10,966 nucleotides of DNA from Acidobacteriaceae bacterium (GTDB lineage Bacteria; Acidobacteriota; Terriglobia; Terriglobales; Acidobacteriaceae). A program made the position numbers and the translations under genes. The notes beneath the pieces are model-generated. The model had not been told where the DNA came from and did no database searches. It saw nothing but the letters and a program-made list of their open reading frames with translations. Of the stretch, positions 1 through 6,411 are shown one piece after another. Location of the stretch: positions 1-10,966 of the forward strand of contig JASHUH010000234.1 of assembly GCA_030040115.1 (NCBI GenBank), given 5' to 3'. Position 1 is the first letter of the stretch. Every line of letters starts with the position of its first letter.

Positions 1-470
1 TAATTGAGGGCCAGCGTGAGCGTGGTTCCCGTGTTGCGCGCCGTAACTTCCTCGGCCCAACTCATCTTGTCCTGCACCTCGAGGGGCAGCTCCCGGGTGC
101 GGCCGATGTAGCGGATGCGCACGTTGTTGTCCATCATGCGCTGCACATTGCTCTGCAGGTAGCTCTTGAGCAGGCGCATGAGGAAGTTGACCTCGGCGCG
201 TGGCCGGCGCAGATTATTTTCCAGCGAAAACGCGTAGAGGGTAAGCCAAGGCAAACCGATCCGGGAAGCGGTTTCAGTCACCAGCTGCACGCTTTTGGCG
301 CCCTGCTGATGGCCAACAAAGCGCTTGAACGAACGCTGGCCGGCCCAGCGGCCGTTACCGTCCATGATGATCGCCACATGCTCAGGCAAGCGCTCAGGTT
401 TCAGCGTCGCATAGAGGCTTCGCTCCTCGTGGGTGAGCTCATCGATACGCAGCGTGCCGGAAGAATACAA
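1..470 (-). CDS. uppS: Undecaprenyl diphosphate synthase (cis-prenyltransferase), N-terminal part, cut by the left window edge
   Basis: Condenses farnesyl diphosphate with isopentenyl diphosphates into the C55 lipid carrier used for peptidoglycan and other envelope polymers; cytosolic, membrane-associated. The family signature HVAIIMDGNGRWA is read on the minus strand about 30 residues from the start; its Asp is the Mg-diphosphate ligand. It is followed by the GHQQGAKSV helix and the LTLYAFSLEN segment (substrate pocket), then RPRAEVNFLMRLL, all typical of UppS. About 156 of the usual 240-260 residues are visible; the C-terminus lies beyond base 1. No ATG occurs in frame between the upstream in-frame stop and the signature. 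I chose the TTG at 468-470 because a GAGG Shine-Dalgarno sits about 8 bases upstream; a CTG or GTG further in is less likely. The reading frame upstream stays open without homology. Family assignment is very sure; the start codon is moderately sure. Confidence 0.95.
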   Translation of the reverse strand, partial: MYSSGTLRIDELTHEERSLYATLKPERLPEHVAIIMDGNGRWAGQRSFKRFVGHQQGAKSVQLVTETASRIGLPWLTLYAFSLENNLRRPRAEVNFLMRLLKSYLQSNVQRMMDNNVRIRYIGRTRELPLEVQDKMSWAEEVTARNTGTTLTLALN

Positions 471-658
471 AGAAGTTGCCTCGATCTCGCTCTTGCCCCT
501 CCCAGGCTGGCGCCCGGCGAGCCATGCAAACGAACTTCCGCGGCGCAACGCCTCGGAAGGTCACGCACCGTCCGTAAGATGCTTCTCATCCACCCACGGA
601 CGAGTCCCCTCCTCCCGTGCAATCCTTTGGAAAAGCCCGGCAAAGGGTGACATCATCG

Positions 659-687
659 ACCGTAGCACAAGCGCCCGAGTGCTGCAA
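659..687 (-). promoter_or_regulatory. Candidate sigma-70-type promoter for uppS
   Basis: Reading the minus strand, TTGCAG (687-682) and TACGGT (664-659) are separated by 17 bases, and a TG two bases before the -10 gives an extended -10 (TGCTACGGT). Transcription would start near 652 and leave a leader of about 180 bases before the TTG start of uppS. The -35 matches only the TTG core, so this is a weak call based on spacing and on position between two same-strand genes. Confidence 0.3.
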
Positions 688-714
688 TCGGGCGGAAAGC
701 GAGTTGACGCAGCC

Positions 715-733
715 GCAGCCGGAGCCGGACTGC
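715..733 (-). terminator. Possible hairpin after the XRE regulator gene
   Basis: About 27 bases past the stop of the regulator, the minus strand can fold GCAG-T-CCGG against CCGG-CTGC (about 8 pairs with a one-base T bulge and a very tight loop). There is no T tract after it, so it is at best a weak terminator or a chance GC-rich fold. A separate perfect palindrome, AGAGGCCTCT, lies at 734-743. Confidence 0.2.
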
Positions 734-759
734 AGAGGCCTCTCAAAGCATTCGAATGG

Positions 760-1296
760 TTACGCTGAACGACGGCGGCCCATGGCGGCATCCCGCACCG
801 CACTCAAGAGGAGTGAACGCTGGAGCGAGTTTAGGCGGGGTAAGGAAGCCGCGATTTCCGCCAGGAAAGGGTCGGCGAACACCTCGGCAGCGATCTCCTC
901 ACGCCGGCTGCGGGCGTCCCGCACCAGTTGGCCCACGTCCACATCCAGCGCGCAAGCCAACCGCTCGAGCGAGCTCAGAGTGGGAATCGCCTTTCCGTTC
1001 TCGATCTTCGAAATGTAGGTGCGCGGCACCTCCATTCGGGTAGCCAACTGCCGCTGGCTCAAATGACGCGCGCGGCGAATTTCGAGGACCCGCGCGGCCA
1101 CTTGCGATCCTGCCTCCTCTGCATCTGTTGGAATTAGGCCGCTGATCAGTTGGGGTGCGAGTTGCTCCGGCTCCTCCACGTCGAGAGGTTTATGGCATCG
1201 CCTGCAAAGAGAGTTGCTGGTCCTGTACTGCGTCAATCTGCAGTACTCACAGCGCAAAACTTCGCGTGTTTCCACGCAAGGAACCATGGTCGCCAT
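760..1296 (-). CDS. XRE-family transcriptional regulator with N-terminal zinc ribbon
   Basis: A predicted DNA-binding protein of 178 residues. Residues 16-19 (CEYC) and 31-34 (CRRC, followed by His) form a Cys4 knuckle typical of small zinc ribbons. After a linker, residues about 66-123 form an XRE/Cro-CI helix-turn-helix: VLEIRRARHLSQRQLA, then VPRTYISKIENGKAIPTLSSLERLACALDV, including the hallmark recognition-helix pattern YISKIENG. The C-terminal 50 residues are helical and charged and may mediate dimerisation. Two ATGs lie close together (codons 1 and 4); neither has a strong Shine-Dalgarno, so the start could be either. It is on the same strand as uppS but 289 bases upstream of it, probably a separate transcript. 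A TTGACA hexamer on the minus strand at 1492-1487 lacks a convincing -10. Target genes are unknown. Fold assignment is sure; the regulatory role is inferred. Confidence 0.9.
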   Translation of the reverse strand: MATMVPCVETREVLRCEYCRLTQYRTSNSLCRRCHKPLDVEEPEQLAPQLISGLIPTDAEEAGSQVAARVLEIRRARHLSQRQLATRMEVPRTYISKIENGKAIPTLSSLERLACALDVDVGQLVRDARSRREEIAAEVFADPFLAEIAASLPRLNSLQRSLLLSAVRDAAMGRRRSA

Positions 1297-2061
1297 AGGC
1301 GTCTGCGGAGCGCCAGAGCAAGGGACTCCGAGAAGAGCCCGGGCACACTCAGGAAGGTTGCGAATCGTGAATAGATGGGAGGGTCCCGCTCACATTCCAA
1401 CCCTCAGCCGGTTACCCGAGACCACAAGATTTCCTTCAATGCCTGGACACCACTATGATGTTTACTTTGTGGGAGGGAACCATAATTGTCAAGTAGAAAT
1501 TCGGGCACAAACCGAAGAATCCGGCATAAATCCCGCTGATTCCGGGAGAATCGCGAACCAGAGTGGTTAACCGTTTCCAAATGACTGGCGGGAGCCAGTT
1601 ACCGGAAATCGGCTCTTCAATCGAAGGGCCTGCGCAACCAGAAGCTTGTCAACCGTCATGATCCGATAAGTCGCCGTAAACTTCTCCAAATCAAATGTTT
1701 AACGGTAGAGGCTCCGTTGCCGGGAATTTCCGTCCGATTTGCTATCCTGGCTTTGGAGTCAAGGCGGAGGACTCCGGTCCCAACCCCCTGGTTTATCCCG
1801 GGTTCTAGCCTTATCGGGGTGTAAGTTCTTTGTTTCAAGATTTGCTGAAAAAATTCTCCTATTTCGGTGATTGTCTTTCGTGAACCACTGAAAAACAGGG
1901 ACCCGGACCCAAACATCCAGGAGGCGCCCTCGTTGCCGCCAGCTTAGCGAGTCAGCTAATTTGCGTCATTCTGCGTGAACGGCTGGGTCGGCGGCGCCGT
2001 TCCTTTCTATCCGCACTTCCGGTCGGCCCAATATCGGTCCAATCGGCAGCAGGAGATAAAG
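1297..2061. other. Long intergenic stretch without a credible gene
   Basis: This 765-base stretch separates the XRE regulator (minus) and the HD-domain gene (plus). It is visibly richer in A+T than its neighbours, especially at 1430-1510 and 1800-1900. Open frames here (for example minus 1916-1656) lack a ribosome binding site and any recognisable domain. Structure seen: the palindrome GGTTAACC at 1565-1572; the inverted repeat GAGCC/GGCTC around 1590-1615; and a perfect 6-bp inverted repeat GGAGTC (1755-1760) / GACTCC (1770-1775) with a 9-base loop. I could not fold any part into a tRNA. It may hold the divergent promoters, a non-coding RNA or a decayed gene; I cannot tell which. Confidence 0.5.
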
Positions 2062-2658
2062 ATGATCGATGATTATGGCCGCGAGAAAGCTTGGCGTCTG
2101 CTTACCGAGTGGACCGCCAGCGAGAGCCTGCGCAAGCATGCTTTGGCAGTGGAGGCCTGCGTCGTCGCGTGTGGCGAAGCGGAGGCTGACCGGCTCGGGC
2201 TCGCCGGCGAAGAGCGTGAGGCTTTCAGGAATCTTTACTCCACGACGGCTCTGCTGCACGATTTCGATTACGAGCGCCATCCCACCGCCGAAGAGCATCC
2301 GTTCGTGGGCGCGCGGGAGTTGGAGCAGTTGGGCTGGCCCGCGGAGCTGCGCACCGCCATCCTTGGCCACGCGCAATATTCCGGCGTCCCGCGTGACACG
2401 CATCTTGCCAAATCGCTTTTTGCTTGCGATGAGCTGGCCGGGTTCCTCACCGCGTGCGCGCTGGTCAAGCCCACCAAAGCCATTGCCGACGTCCAGGTCG
2501 CCAGCGTGAGGAAGAAGATGAAGGACAAGGCGTTTGCGCGCAATGTCAATCGCGAGGATATCGTGCAGGGCGCGACCGAGTTGGGCGTCGACCTCGACGC
2601 CCACATCGCCTTCTGCATTGAGGCGATGAAGAAGCGGGCGGAGGAGCTGGGACTATAG
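2062..2658 (+). CDS. HD-domain (HDIG-type) metal-dependent phosphohydrolase
   Basis: A predicted cytosolic hydrolase of the HD superfamily, 198 residues. The metal-binding signature is complete: H26 (in LRKHALAVE), H66-D67 (in LLHDFDYERHP), a further His at 103 (GHAQYSG) and D123 (ACDELAGF). The family cleaves phosphomonoesters or phosphodiesters of nucleotides or related compounds; the exact substrate cannot be read from sequence. The frame is open further upstream to an ATG at 1975, but I chose the ATG at 2062 because AGGAGA at 2051-2056 is well spaced before it and homology-like sequence begins there. No signal peptide or membrane segment is seen. It is followed 133 bases later by the lysozyme gene, which has its own strong ribosome binding site, so the two may or may not share a transcript. 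Confidence 0.88.
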   Translation: MIDDYGREKAWRLLTEWTASESLRKHALAVEACVVACGEAEADRLGLAGEEREAFRNLYSTTALLHDFDYERHPTAEEHPFVGARELEQLGWPAELRTAILGHAQYSGVPRDTHLAKSLFACDELAGFLTACALVKPTKAIADVQVASVRKKMKDKAFARNVNREDIVQGATELGVDLDAHIAFCIEAMKKRAEELGL

Positions 2659-2754
2659 GTTCGTCGGTTCGCGCGCCGCACTCGCCGAGCCACAGCGCAT
2701 TGAGGCTGCCGGATCGGCGACCGGCGCTCGAAATTTCCATCTCCCGGCTCGAAT

Positions 2755-2760
2755 TAGAAT
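2755..2760 (+). promoter_or_regulatory. Candidate -10 element before the lysozyme gene
   Basis: TAGAAT matches the sigma-70 -10 consensus at five of six positions and lies 31 bases before the ATG at 2792, giving a short leader that contains the GGAGGTGA ribosome binding site at 2783-2790. No good -35 is found at 16-18 bases upstream, so this is tentative. Confidence 0.25.
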
Positions 2761-2791
2761 CAGCACCATCTGCCTTGCCATTGGAGGTGAA

Positions 2792-3301
2792 ATGGATCCC
2801 AAGCTGAAGAGCTTTCTCGATCTGGTCGCGTGGTCAGAGGGCACAAGCACCAGCGCACTGACCCAAAATGATGGGTACGACGCGATTGTCACAGGGGTCG
2901 ATGGACCTGAGGTTTTCAGCTCCTACGCCGATCATCCCTTCGCTTCCGGCCGTCCTCCGCAGGTGATCCGCGAGAGTCCGCTTCTGGCCTCGACGGCTTC
3001 GGGGCGCTACCAGCTCATCCTACATTGGTGGGAGGCTTACAAGGTCCAACTGCACCTGACCGATTTCAGCCCCGCGAGCCAGGATGCGGTTGCGGTCCAG
3101 CAAATTACGGAACGGCAGGCGATTCCCATGATCGAATCCGGAGACATTCAGGGAGCGATCACGGCCTGCTCGAATATTTGGGCGTCGCTGCCGGGAAACA
3201 ATTACGACCAGCCGGGCGGCCACAACATGCAGGCCCTGCTCACTCAATACGAGCAACTGACGGGCGCGGCGGCAGCCCCGACAGGGCAGGAAACGGCCTG
3301 A
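2792..3301 (+). CDS. Lambda R-type lysozyme / lytic transglycosylase (glycoside hydrolase family 104)
   Basis: A peptidoglycan-cleaving enzyme of 169 residues, close in length to the phage lambda endolysin R (158). Family features in order: FLDLVAWSEGT (residues 8-18), where E16 corresponds to the catalytic Glu of lambda R; NDGYDAIVTG; FSSYADHPF; STASGRYQL with the downstream HWWEAYK; LTDFSPASQDAVAVQQI; and the closing SNIWASLPG. Lambda R breaks the MurNAc-GlcNAc bond by transglycosylation, leaving an anhydro product. A very strong Shine-Dalgarno (GGAGGTGA at 2783-2790) decides the ATG. There is no signal peptide or SAR-type N-terminal helix, so export would need a holin or another route; none is encoded nearby. 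The residues after about 155 (Ala/Thr/Pro-rich) are an unstructured tail. No phage structural, integrase or holin gene is seen, which suggests a domesticated or lone phage-derived gene. The DHH gene converges on it 31 bases downstream. Confidence 0.92.
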   Translation: MDPKLKSFLDLVAWSEGTSTSALTQNDGYDAIVTGVDGPEVFSSYADHPFASGRPPQVIRESPLLASTASGRYQLILHWWEAYKVQLHLTDFSPASQDAVAVQQITERQAIPMIESGDIQGAITACSNIWASLPGNNYDQPGGHNMQALLTQYEQLTGAAAAPTGQETA

Positions 3302-3312
3302 TGGCGATGCCG

Positions 3313-3341
3313 CTTCGCGCAGTGGGACGCGCTCAGCGAAG
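3313..3341 (+). terminator. Possible hairpin between the convergent lysozyme and DHH genes
   Basis: CTTCGC (3313-3318) can pair with GCGAAG (3336-3341), and inner GC/GC pairs extend the stem across a three-base bulge. It lies in the 31-base gap between convergent stop codons and runs slightly into the 3' end of the DHH gene. ATTCTT follows on the plus strand, a weak T-rich tail. Position favours a terminator; the lack of a true T tract keeps confidence low. Confidence 0.3.
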
Positions 3342-4319
3342 ATTCTTGGCCCTCAACTCGGCCGCGATTTCGGCTGCAGCCGCCCGGGCCTGTTCTTCCT
3401 TGTCGGGCGGAAAGCTCACCGCGCCGACCCGCGCGTGTCCACCTCCGCCATAGCGCTCGCATATCTGCGCCAGGTTCACCATCTTTGCCGGATCGGCCTT
3501 GGTCCACGGGTTCGAGCCCACCGCGACCTTGGTGCGGAAACTTGATTTGGAGAGGCCAATCGAGTAAGTCGTTTTAGGGTGCAGATAGTAAGGAATAAAC
3601 TTGTTGTAACCCTCCAACGGATGGTCGGTGATGTCGAAGAAGATCGTCCCCTCACGCTCTTCCGCGCGGCTGCGGATCAGTTCGATTGCGCGCCGGTGGC
3701 GCTCGAGCAGGGGCGGCAGCAACTCCGCTACAAACGGCTGGCGCAGCACTTCCTCGAGCGGCATTTCGGTGAGCAGCGGGATAAGCCGCGGGATGAAGTC
3801 GGGATTTTGCGTCGACTCGATAATCAGGGTGAGCTTCATGGCCGGAGCCGCCATTTCCACAGCGGCTTCAGGGCTCTCGTACTGCGCTCCGTCCACGATG
3901 TCGGCCCAATGAATCAAATCCGCCACCGGCGCCACATTGAAGCCGAAGCAGGTTGCGGCAATGTGGGCCAGGAAGCTGGTGCAGGACGTGTAGGACGGAT
4001 CGAAGAATTTGCGTCCGGCGCATGCCGAGTCGCGCTGGCGGGCGAGAAAATGCTCCTGATCCTGGGGCGTGAGAAAGGCCGAAAGATGGTGATCGAACCA
4101 CCAGGTAATGCGCGGCGCGGCCGAGTACTTGAAGTCCACGATGGCGTTTTCATCGCCGGTAAACTCGCTCTCGTCAAAGAGCGCACCGGCGCGATGGACG
4201 AGGCCGTGATACTCGTAGGATGCGCCTGCGGCGATGCACTCGCGGTGAAAGCGCGTGAACAGAGAGGCTGAGCAAGCTCCGTCAAAGCATTTGTCGTGGT
4301 AGAAGACGCGAACTCGCAA
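3333..4319 (-). CDS. DHH/DHHA1-family phosphoesterase
   Basis: A predicted Mn-dependent phosphoesterase of 328 residues. The N-terminal DHH domain shows the H8-D-K-C-F-D13-G metal site (YHDKCFDGACSA), D62 (IVDFKYS), the name-giving D76-H77-H78 (WWFDHHLSAF) and D140 (HWADIVDG). The C-terminal DHHA1 substrate-binding domain carries the GGGGH motif at residues 291-295 (YGGGGHARVGAVSF). Relatives include oligoribonuclease/pAp phosphatases (NrnA) and uncharacterised archaeal-type DHH proteins; the H-x-x-C-x-D-G variant points to the less-studied branch, so I do not assign a substrate. The start is TTG at 4317-4319, since no ATG or GTG lies in frame before the first conserved strand (RVRVFYHD). AGGAGG sits 11 bases upstream, slightly far but usable. 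No signal peptide is present. Convergent with the lysozyme gene and divergent from the exporter gene. Confidence 0.9.
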   Translation of the reverse strand: MRVRVFYHDKCFDGACSASLFTRFHRECIAAGASYEYHGLVHRAGALFDESEFTGDENAIVDFKYSAAPRITWWFDHHLSAFLTPQDQEHFLARQRDSACAGRKFFDPSYTSCTSFLAHIAATCFGFNVAPVADLIHWADIVDGAQYESPEAAVEMAAPAMKLTLIIESTQNPDFIPRLIPLLTEMPLEEVLRQPFVAELLPPLLERHRRAIELIRSRAEEREGTIFFDITDHPLEGYNKFIPYYLHPKTTYSIGLSKSSFRTKVAVGSNPWTKADPAKMVNLAQICERYGGGGHARVGAVSFPPDKEEQARAAAAEIAAELRAKNLR

Positions 4320-4366
4320 AACCTGGGGGTCCTCCTGGGCTCAAATTCGAACTGCCGGAACTGTTA

Positions 4367-4395
4367 AGGATCACGGGCTTCGCCGTTTATGTCAA
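4367..4395 (-). promoter_or_regulatory. Candidate promoter for the DHH phosphoesterase gene
   Basis: On the minus strand a perfect -35 TTGACA (4395-4390) is followed after 17 bases by GATCCT (4372-4367), a weak -10. Transcription would begin near 4360, leaving a leader of about 40 bases that contains the AGGAGG ribosome binding site. The good -35 and plausible leader length support it; the poor -10 does not. Confidence 0.35.
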
Positions 4396-4462
4396 GAGCG
4401 GCGGCCACAGGTGTCACCGGAAGCCCCGCGCCGATCACTGGCGGCGCGAGAGCCGATCGGTT

Positions 4463-4475
4463 ACCCTCGAAGGGT
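4463..4475 (+). promoter_or_regulatory. Small hairpin overlapping the exporter ribosome binding site
   Basis: ACCCT-CGA-AGGGT is a perfect 5-bp stem with a 3-base loop, ending 8 bases before the ATG of the exporter gene. Its 3' arm contains the only Shine-Dalgarno-like bases (AAGG/AGGG). Folding would hide them, which would keep translation low. The stem is short, so it may be chance. Confidence 0.25.
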
Positions 4476-4483
4476 CCCTCGCC

Positions 4484-6097
4484 ATGACGACCGCGACCGC
4501 TGCCACCCTCGCCGCCGCAAACCCTGCACCTGCAGCCGAACGCTACCCCCTCACCCAGGGGGTGAACCCCTGGCTGGTAACGGTCTCGGTCATGTTGCCA
4601 ACGTTCACGGAAGTGCTGGATACGGCGATCGCGTCGGTGGCGTTGCCCTACATTGCGGGATCGCTCTCAGCATCGACCTCGGAAGCCACCTGGGTGCTGA
4701 CCAGTTACCTGGTCTCGAACGCGGTGATCCTGCCGGCCTCCAACTGGTTTGCGCGGCGCTTCGGGCGCAAACGCTTTCTGCTCACCTGTGTGATCATCTT
4801 CACCATCGCATCGTTTTTCTGCGGCGCGGCCCCGTCCCTGGTGGTTATTCTGCTGGCGCGCGTCATGCAGGGAGCGGGCGGGGGCGCGCTGCAGCCGCTG
4901 TCTCAATCGATCCTGCTCGAGAGCTTTCCTCCCGCCAAACGCGCGGCGGCAATGGCGGCTTATGGGCTGGGCATAGTGGTTGCCCCGGTGCTGGGGCCGA
5001 CGCTGGGCGGCTGGCTCACCGACACGTACAGTTGGCGCTACGCGTTCTACATCAATATCCCGGTCGGCGTCTTGGCGGTGATCATGATCAGCCGCTTCGT
5101 GCATGATCCGCACTACATCAAGCATGCCAAGGTAGGGGCCTTCGATGGCATCGGTTTTGGGCTTCTGGCGGTGTGGACGGGGTGCCTTCAGGTGGTGCTC
5201 GACAAAGGCCAGGAAGACGACTGGTTCGGCGCTCTGTGGGTGCGTTGGGCGGTCGCCACACTCGTCGTAACGCTGGCGCTTTGGATCTGGCGATCATGGT
5301 CAAATCCCAAAGGACTGGTCGATCTGCACATTCTCAAAGACCGCAATTTCCGCACCGGCTGCTTCATGATCGCCCTGCTCGGCATGTGCATTTACATCAC
5401 CATTGCCATTTTGCCGCTCTACTACCAGGAGGTCATGGGGTACACGGCGTTCGCCGCTGGGCTGGTGGTGGGGCCACGCGGAATTGGCTCCTTTGTCGGC
5501 TCGCCAATTATTGGCGTGCTCGGCACCCGTATGGACAATCGCAAGTTGCTTTCGCTCGGATTTCTCGGCTTCGCCGTCTGCGCTTACATTTTTGGCAGCG
5601 TGAATCTCGACATCGGCCCGTTTACGCTCCTGCTGCCCATTACGCTGACAGGATTTGCGTTGAGTTTCGTTTTTGTGCCGCTCGCGACCTTGACGGTAGC
5701 CACCATTCCGAATCCGCAAATGGGCAACGCGACGGGACTCTTTAACATGCTGCGTAACATCGGAGGATCGGTGGGCATCGCCATGGCGACGACGGCGCTG
5801 ATCCGCCGCGCCGACCTGCACCAGACCTACCTGGCCGAGCATCTGGCGCCCTCCGCGCCCGCCCTGCAGCAAAAATCGGCGATCATCGCTGCGTATCTGG
5901 GCCATGAGATTGGCCGGGCCGGCGCGCGCCCCGGGTCGTTCGGTCTGCTCTACGGGCAGTTATTGCAACAATCGGCGATGTTGGCCTACATCGACGTGTT
6001 CCGCTGGACAGCGGTGCTGGCGCTTTTCTGCGCCGTGGCGACCTGGCTGTTCAAGAAGCCGTCCAAGGAATTGCATGCGCCGCCGGGAGCGCATTAA
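4484..6097 (+). CDS. DHA2-family MFS multidrug exporter (EmrB/QacA type)
   Basis: A proton-driven efflux permease of 537 residues, the usual length for the 14-helix DHA2 family. Diagnostic motifs: LDTAIASVALPYI at 45-57 (motif D1 in helix 1), NWFARRFGRKR at 87-97 (motif A in the helix 2-3 loop), ARVMQGAGGG around 125-134 (motif B), and the antiporter motif C with its DHA2 continuation, GIVVAPVLGPTLGGWL at 163-178, followed by SWRYAFYINIPVG. Hydrophobic segments continue regularly to about residue 525, followed by a short basic/polar tail. The first 25 residues are Ala/Thr-rich and cytosolic. The ATG at 4484 has only a weak AAGG/GGG ribosome binding site, which lies within a small hairpin (4463-4475). 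No adapter (EmrA/HlyD type), outer-membrane factor or regulator gene is adjacent, so it may work alone across the inner membrane or with distant partners. Substrate range is not readable from sequence. Confidence 0.94.
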   Translation: MTTATAATLAAANPAPAAERYPLTQGVNPWLVTVSVMLPTFTEVLDTAIASVALPYIAGSLSASTSEATWVLTSYLVSNAVILPASNWFARRFGRKRFLLTCVIIFTIASFFCGAAPSLVVILLARVMQGAGGGALQPLSQSILLESFPPAKRAAAMAAYGLGIVVAPVLGPTLGGWLTDTYSWRYAFYINIPVGVLAVIMISRFVHDPHYIKHAKVGAFDGIGFGLLAVWTGCLQVVLDKGQEDDWFGALWVRWAVATLVVTLALWIWRSWSNPKGLVDLHILKDRNFRTGCFMIALLGMCIYITIAILPLYYQEVMGYTAFAAGLVVGPRGIGSFVGSPIIGVLGTRMDNRKLLSLGFLGFAVCAYIFGSVNLDIGPFTLLLPITLTGFALSFVFVPLATLTVATIPNPQMGNATGLFNMLRNIGGSVGIAMATTALIRRADLHQTYLAEHLAPSAPALQQKSAIIAAYLGHEIGRAGARPGSFGLLYGQLLQQSAMLAYIDVFRWTAVLALFCAVATWLFKKPSKELHAPPGAH

Positions 6098-6411
6098 CTC
6101 CCTGCTCTATCTGCCGCCGTCATGCAAGCCGCAAGCTTTCCTGAGCTTGGACAGCTCGTGGGTGTGGTCGCGCCTGAATTGTGCGCCGCAGCGGCGCCGG
6201 CTCCCGGGTTTGTTTGGTCAACCGTTGGTTCCCGAGGCAACCGGCGGTCTGGCCGTAACGTTCCAATCAACGGCACATGTGTCCCATGTGCTGTTTCATG
6301 CAGGCAGGGGCGAGAGGTTTTCGCGATTTCCCTCTCTTGCCGGCGGCGTAGGAGAATCGCAATGGCAGCCGCCGGACCCTGCTTGCGAGCCTCGTTCCCG
6401 GTGCGATTCCT
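6098..6411. other. Spacer between the convergent exporter and carbonic anhydrase genes, with small inverted repeats
   Basis: A 314-base stretch with no credible gene. It holds several short inverted repeats: GCACATG (6273-6279) / CATGTGC (6285-6291) with a 5-base loop; GAGAGG (6312-6317) / CCTCTC (6331-6336) with a 13-base loop; and GAATCGCA (6354-6361) / TGCGATTC (6402-6409). The first is the best terminator candidate for the exporter, though it lacks a T tract. A 17-codon frame with a good ribosome binding site (GGAG before the ATG at 6363) runs to just before the carbonic anhydrase stop, but it has no recognisable product and I do not call it a gene. Confidence 0.5.
6273..6291. terminator. 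Perfect 7-bp hairpin between convergent genes
   Basis: GCACATG, loop TGTCC, CATGTGC. It is 175 bases after the exporter stop and 120 bases after the carbonic anhydrase stop, so it could serve either strand. Moderate GC and no run of T on either side make a Rho-independent terminator uncertain; a protein-binding palindrome is an alternative. Confidence 0.3.

Noticed and set aside
433..1137. Several open frames of 69-133 codons on the plus strand across uppS and the regulator
   Set aside because: They lie opposite confidently assigned genes, have no domains or ribosome binding sites, and arise from the high GC content.
1464..1492. Perfect TTGACA on the minus strand upstream of the XRE regulator
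   Set aside because: No acceptable -10 at 16-19 bases, and the distance to the start codon is about 170 bases; left out as a promoter call.
1740..1830. Possible tRNA-like GGTTCTAGCC segment
   Set aside because: No acceptor stem, D-arm or anticodon arm could be paired around it.
1656..1916. 86-codon open frame on the minus strand in the long intergenic stretch
   Set aside because: No ribosome binding site before its ATG, no recognisable domain, and composition like the surrounding non-coding DNA.
1975..2061. N-terminal extension of the HD-domain protein to the ATG at 1975
   Set aside because: The ATG at 2062 has a clear AGGAGA ribosome binding site, and the extra 29 residues show no conserved sequence.
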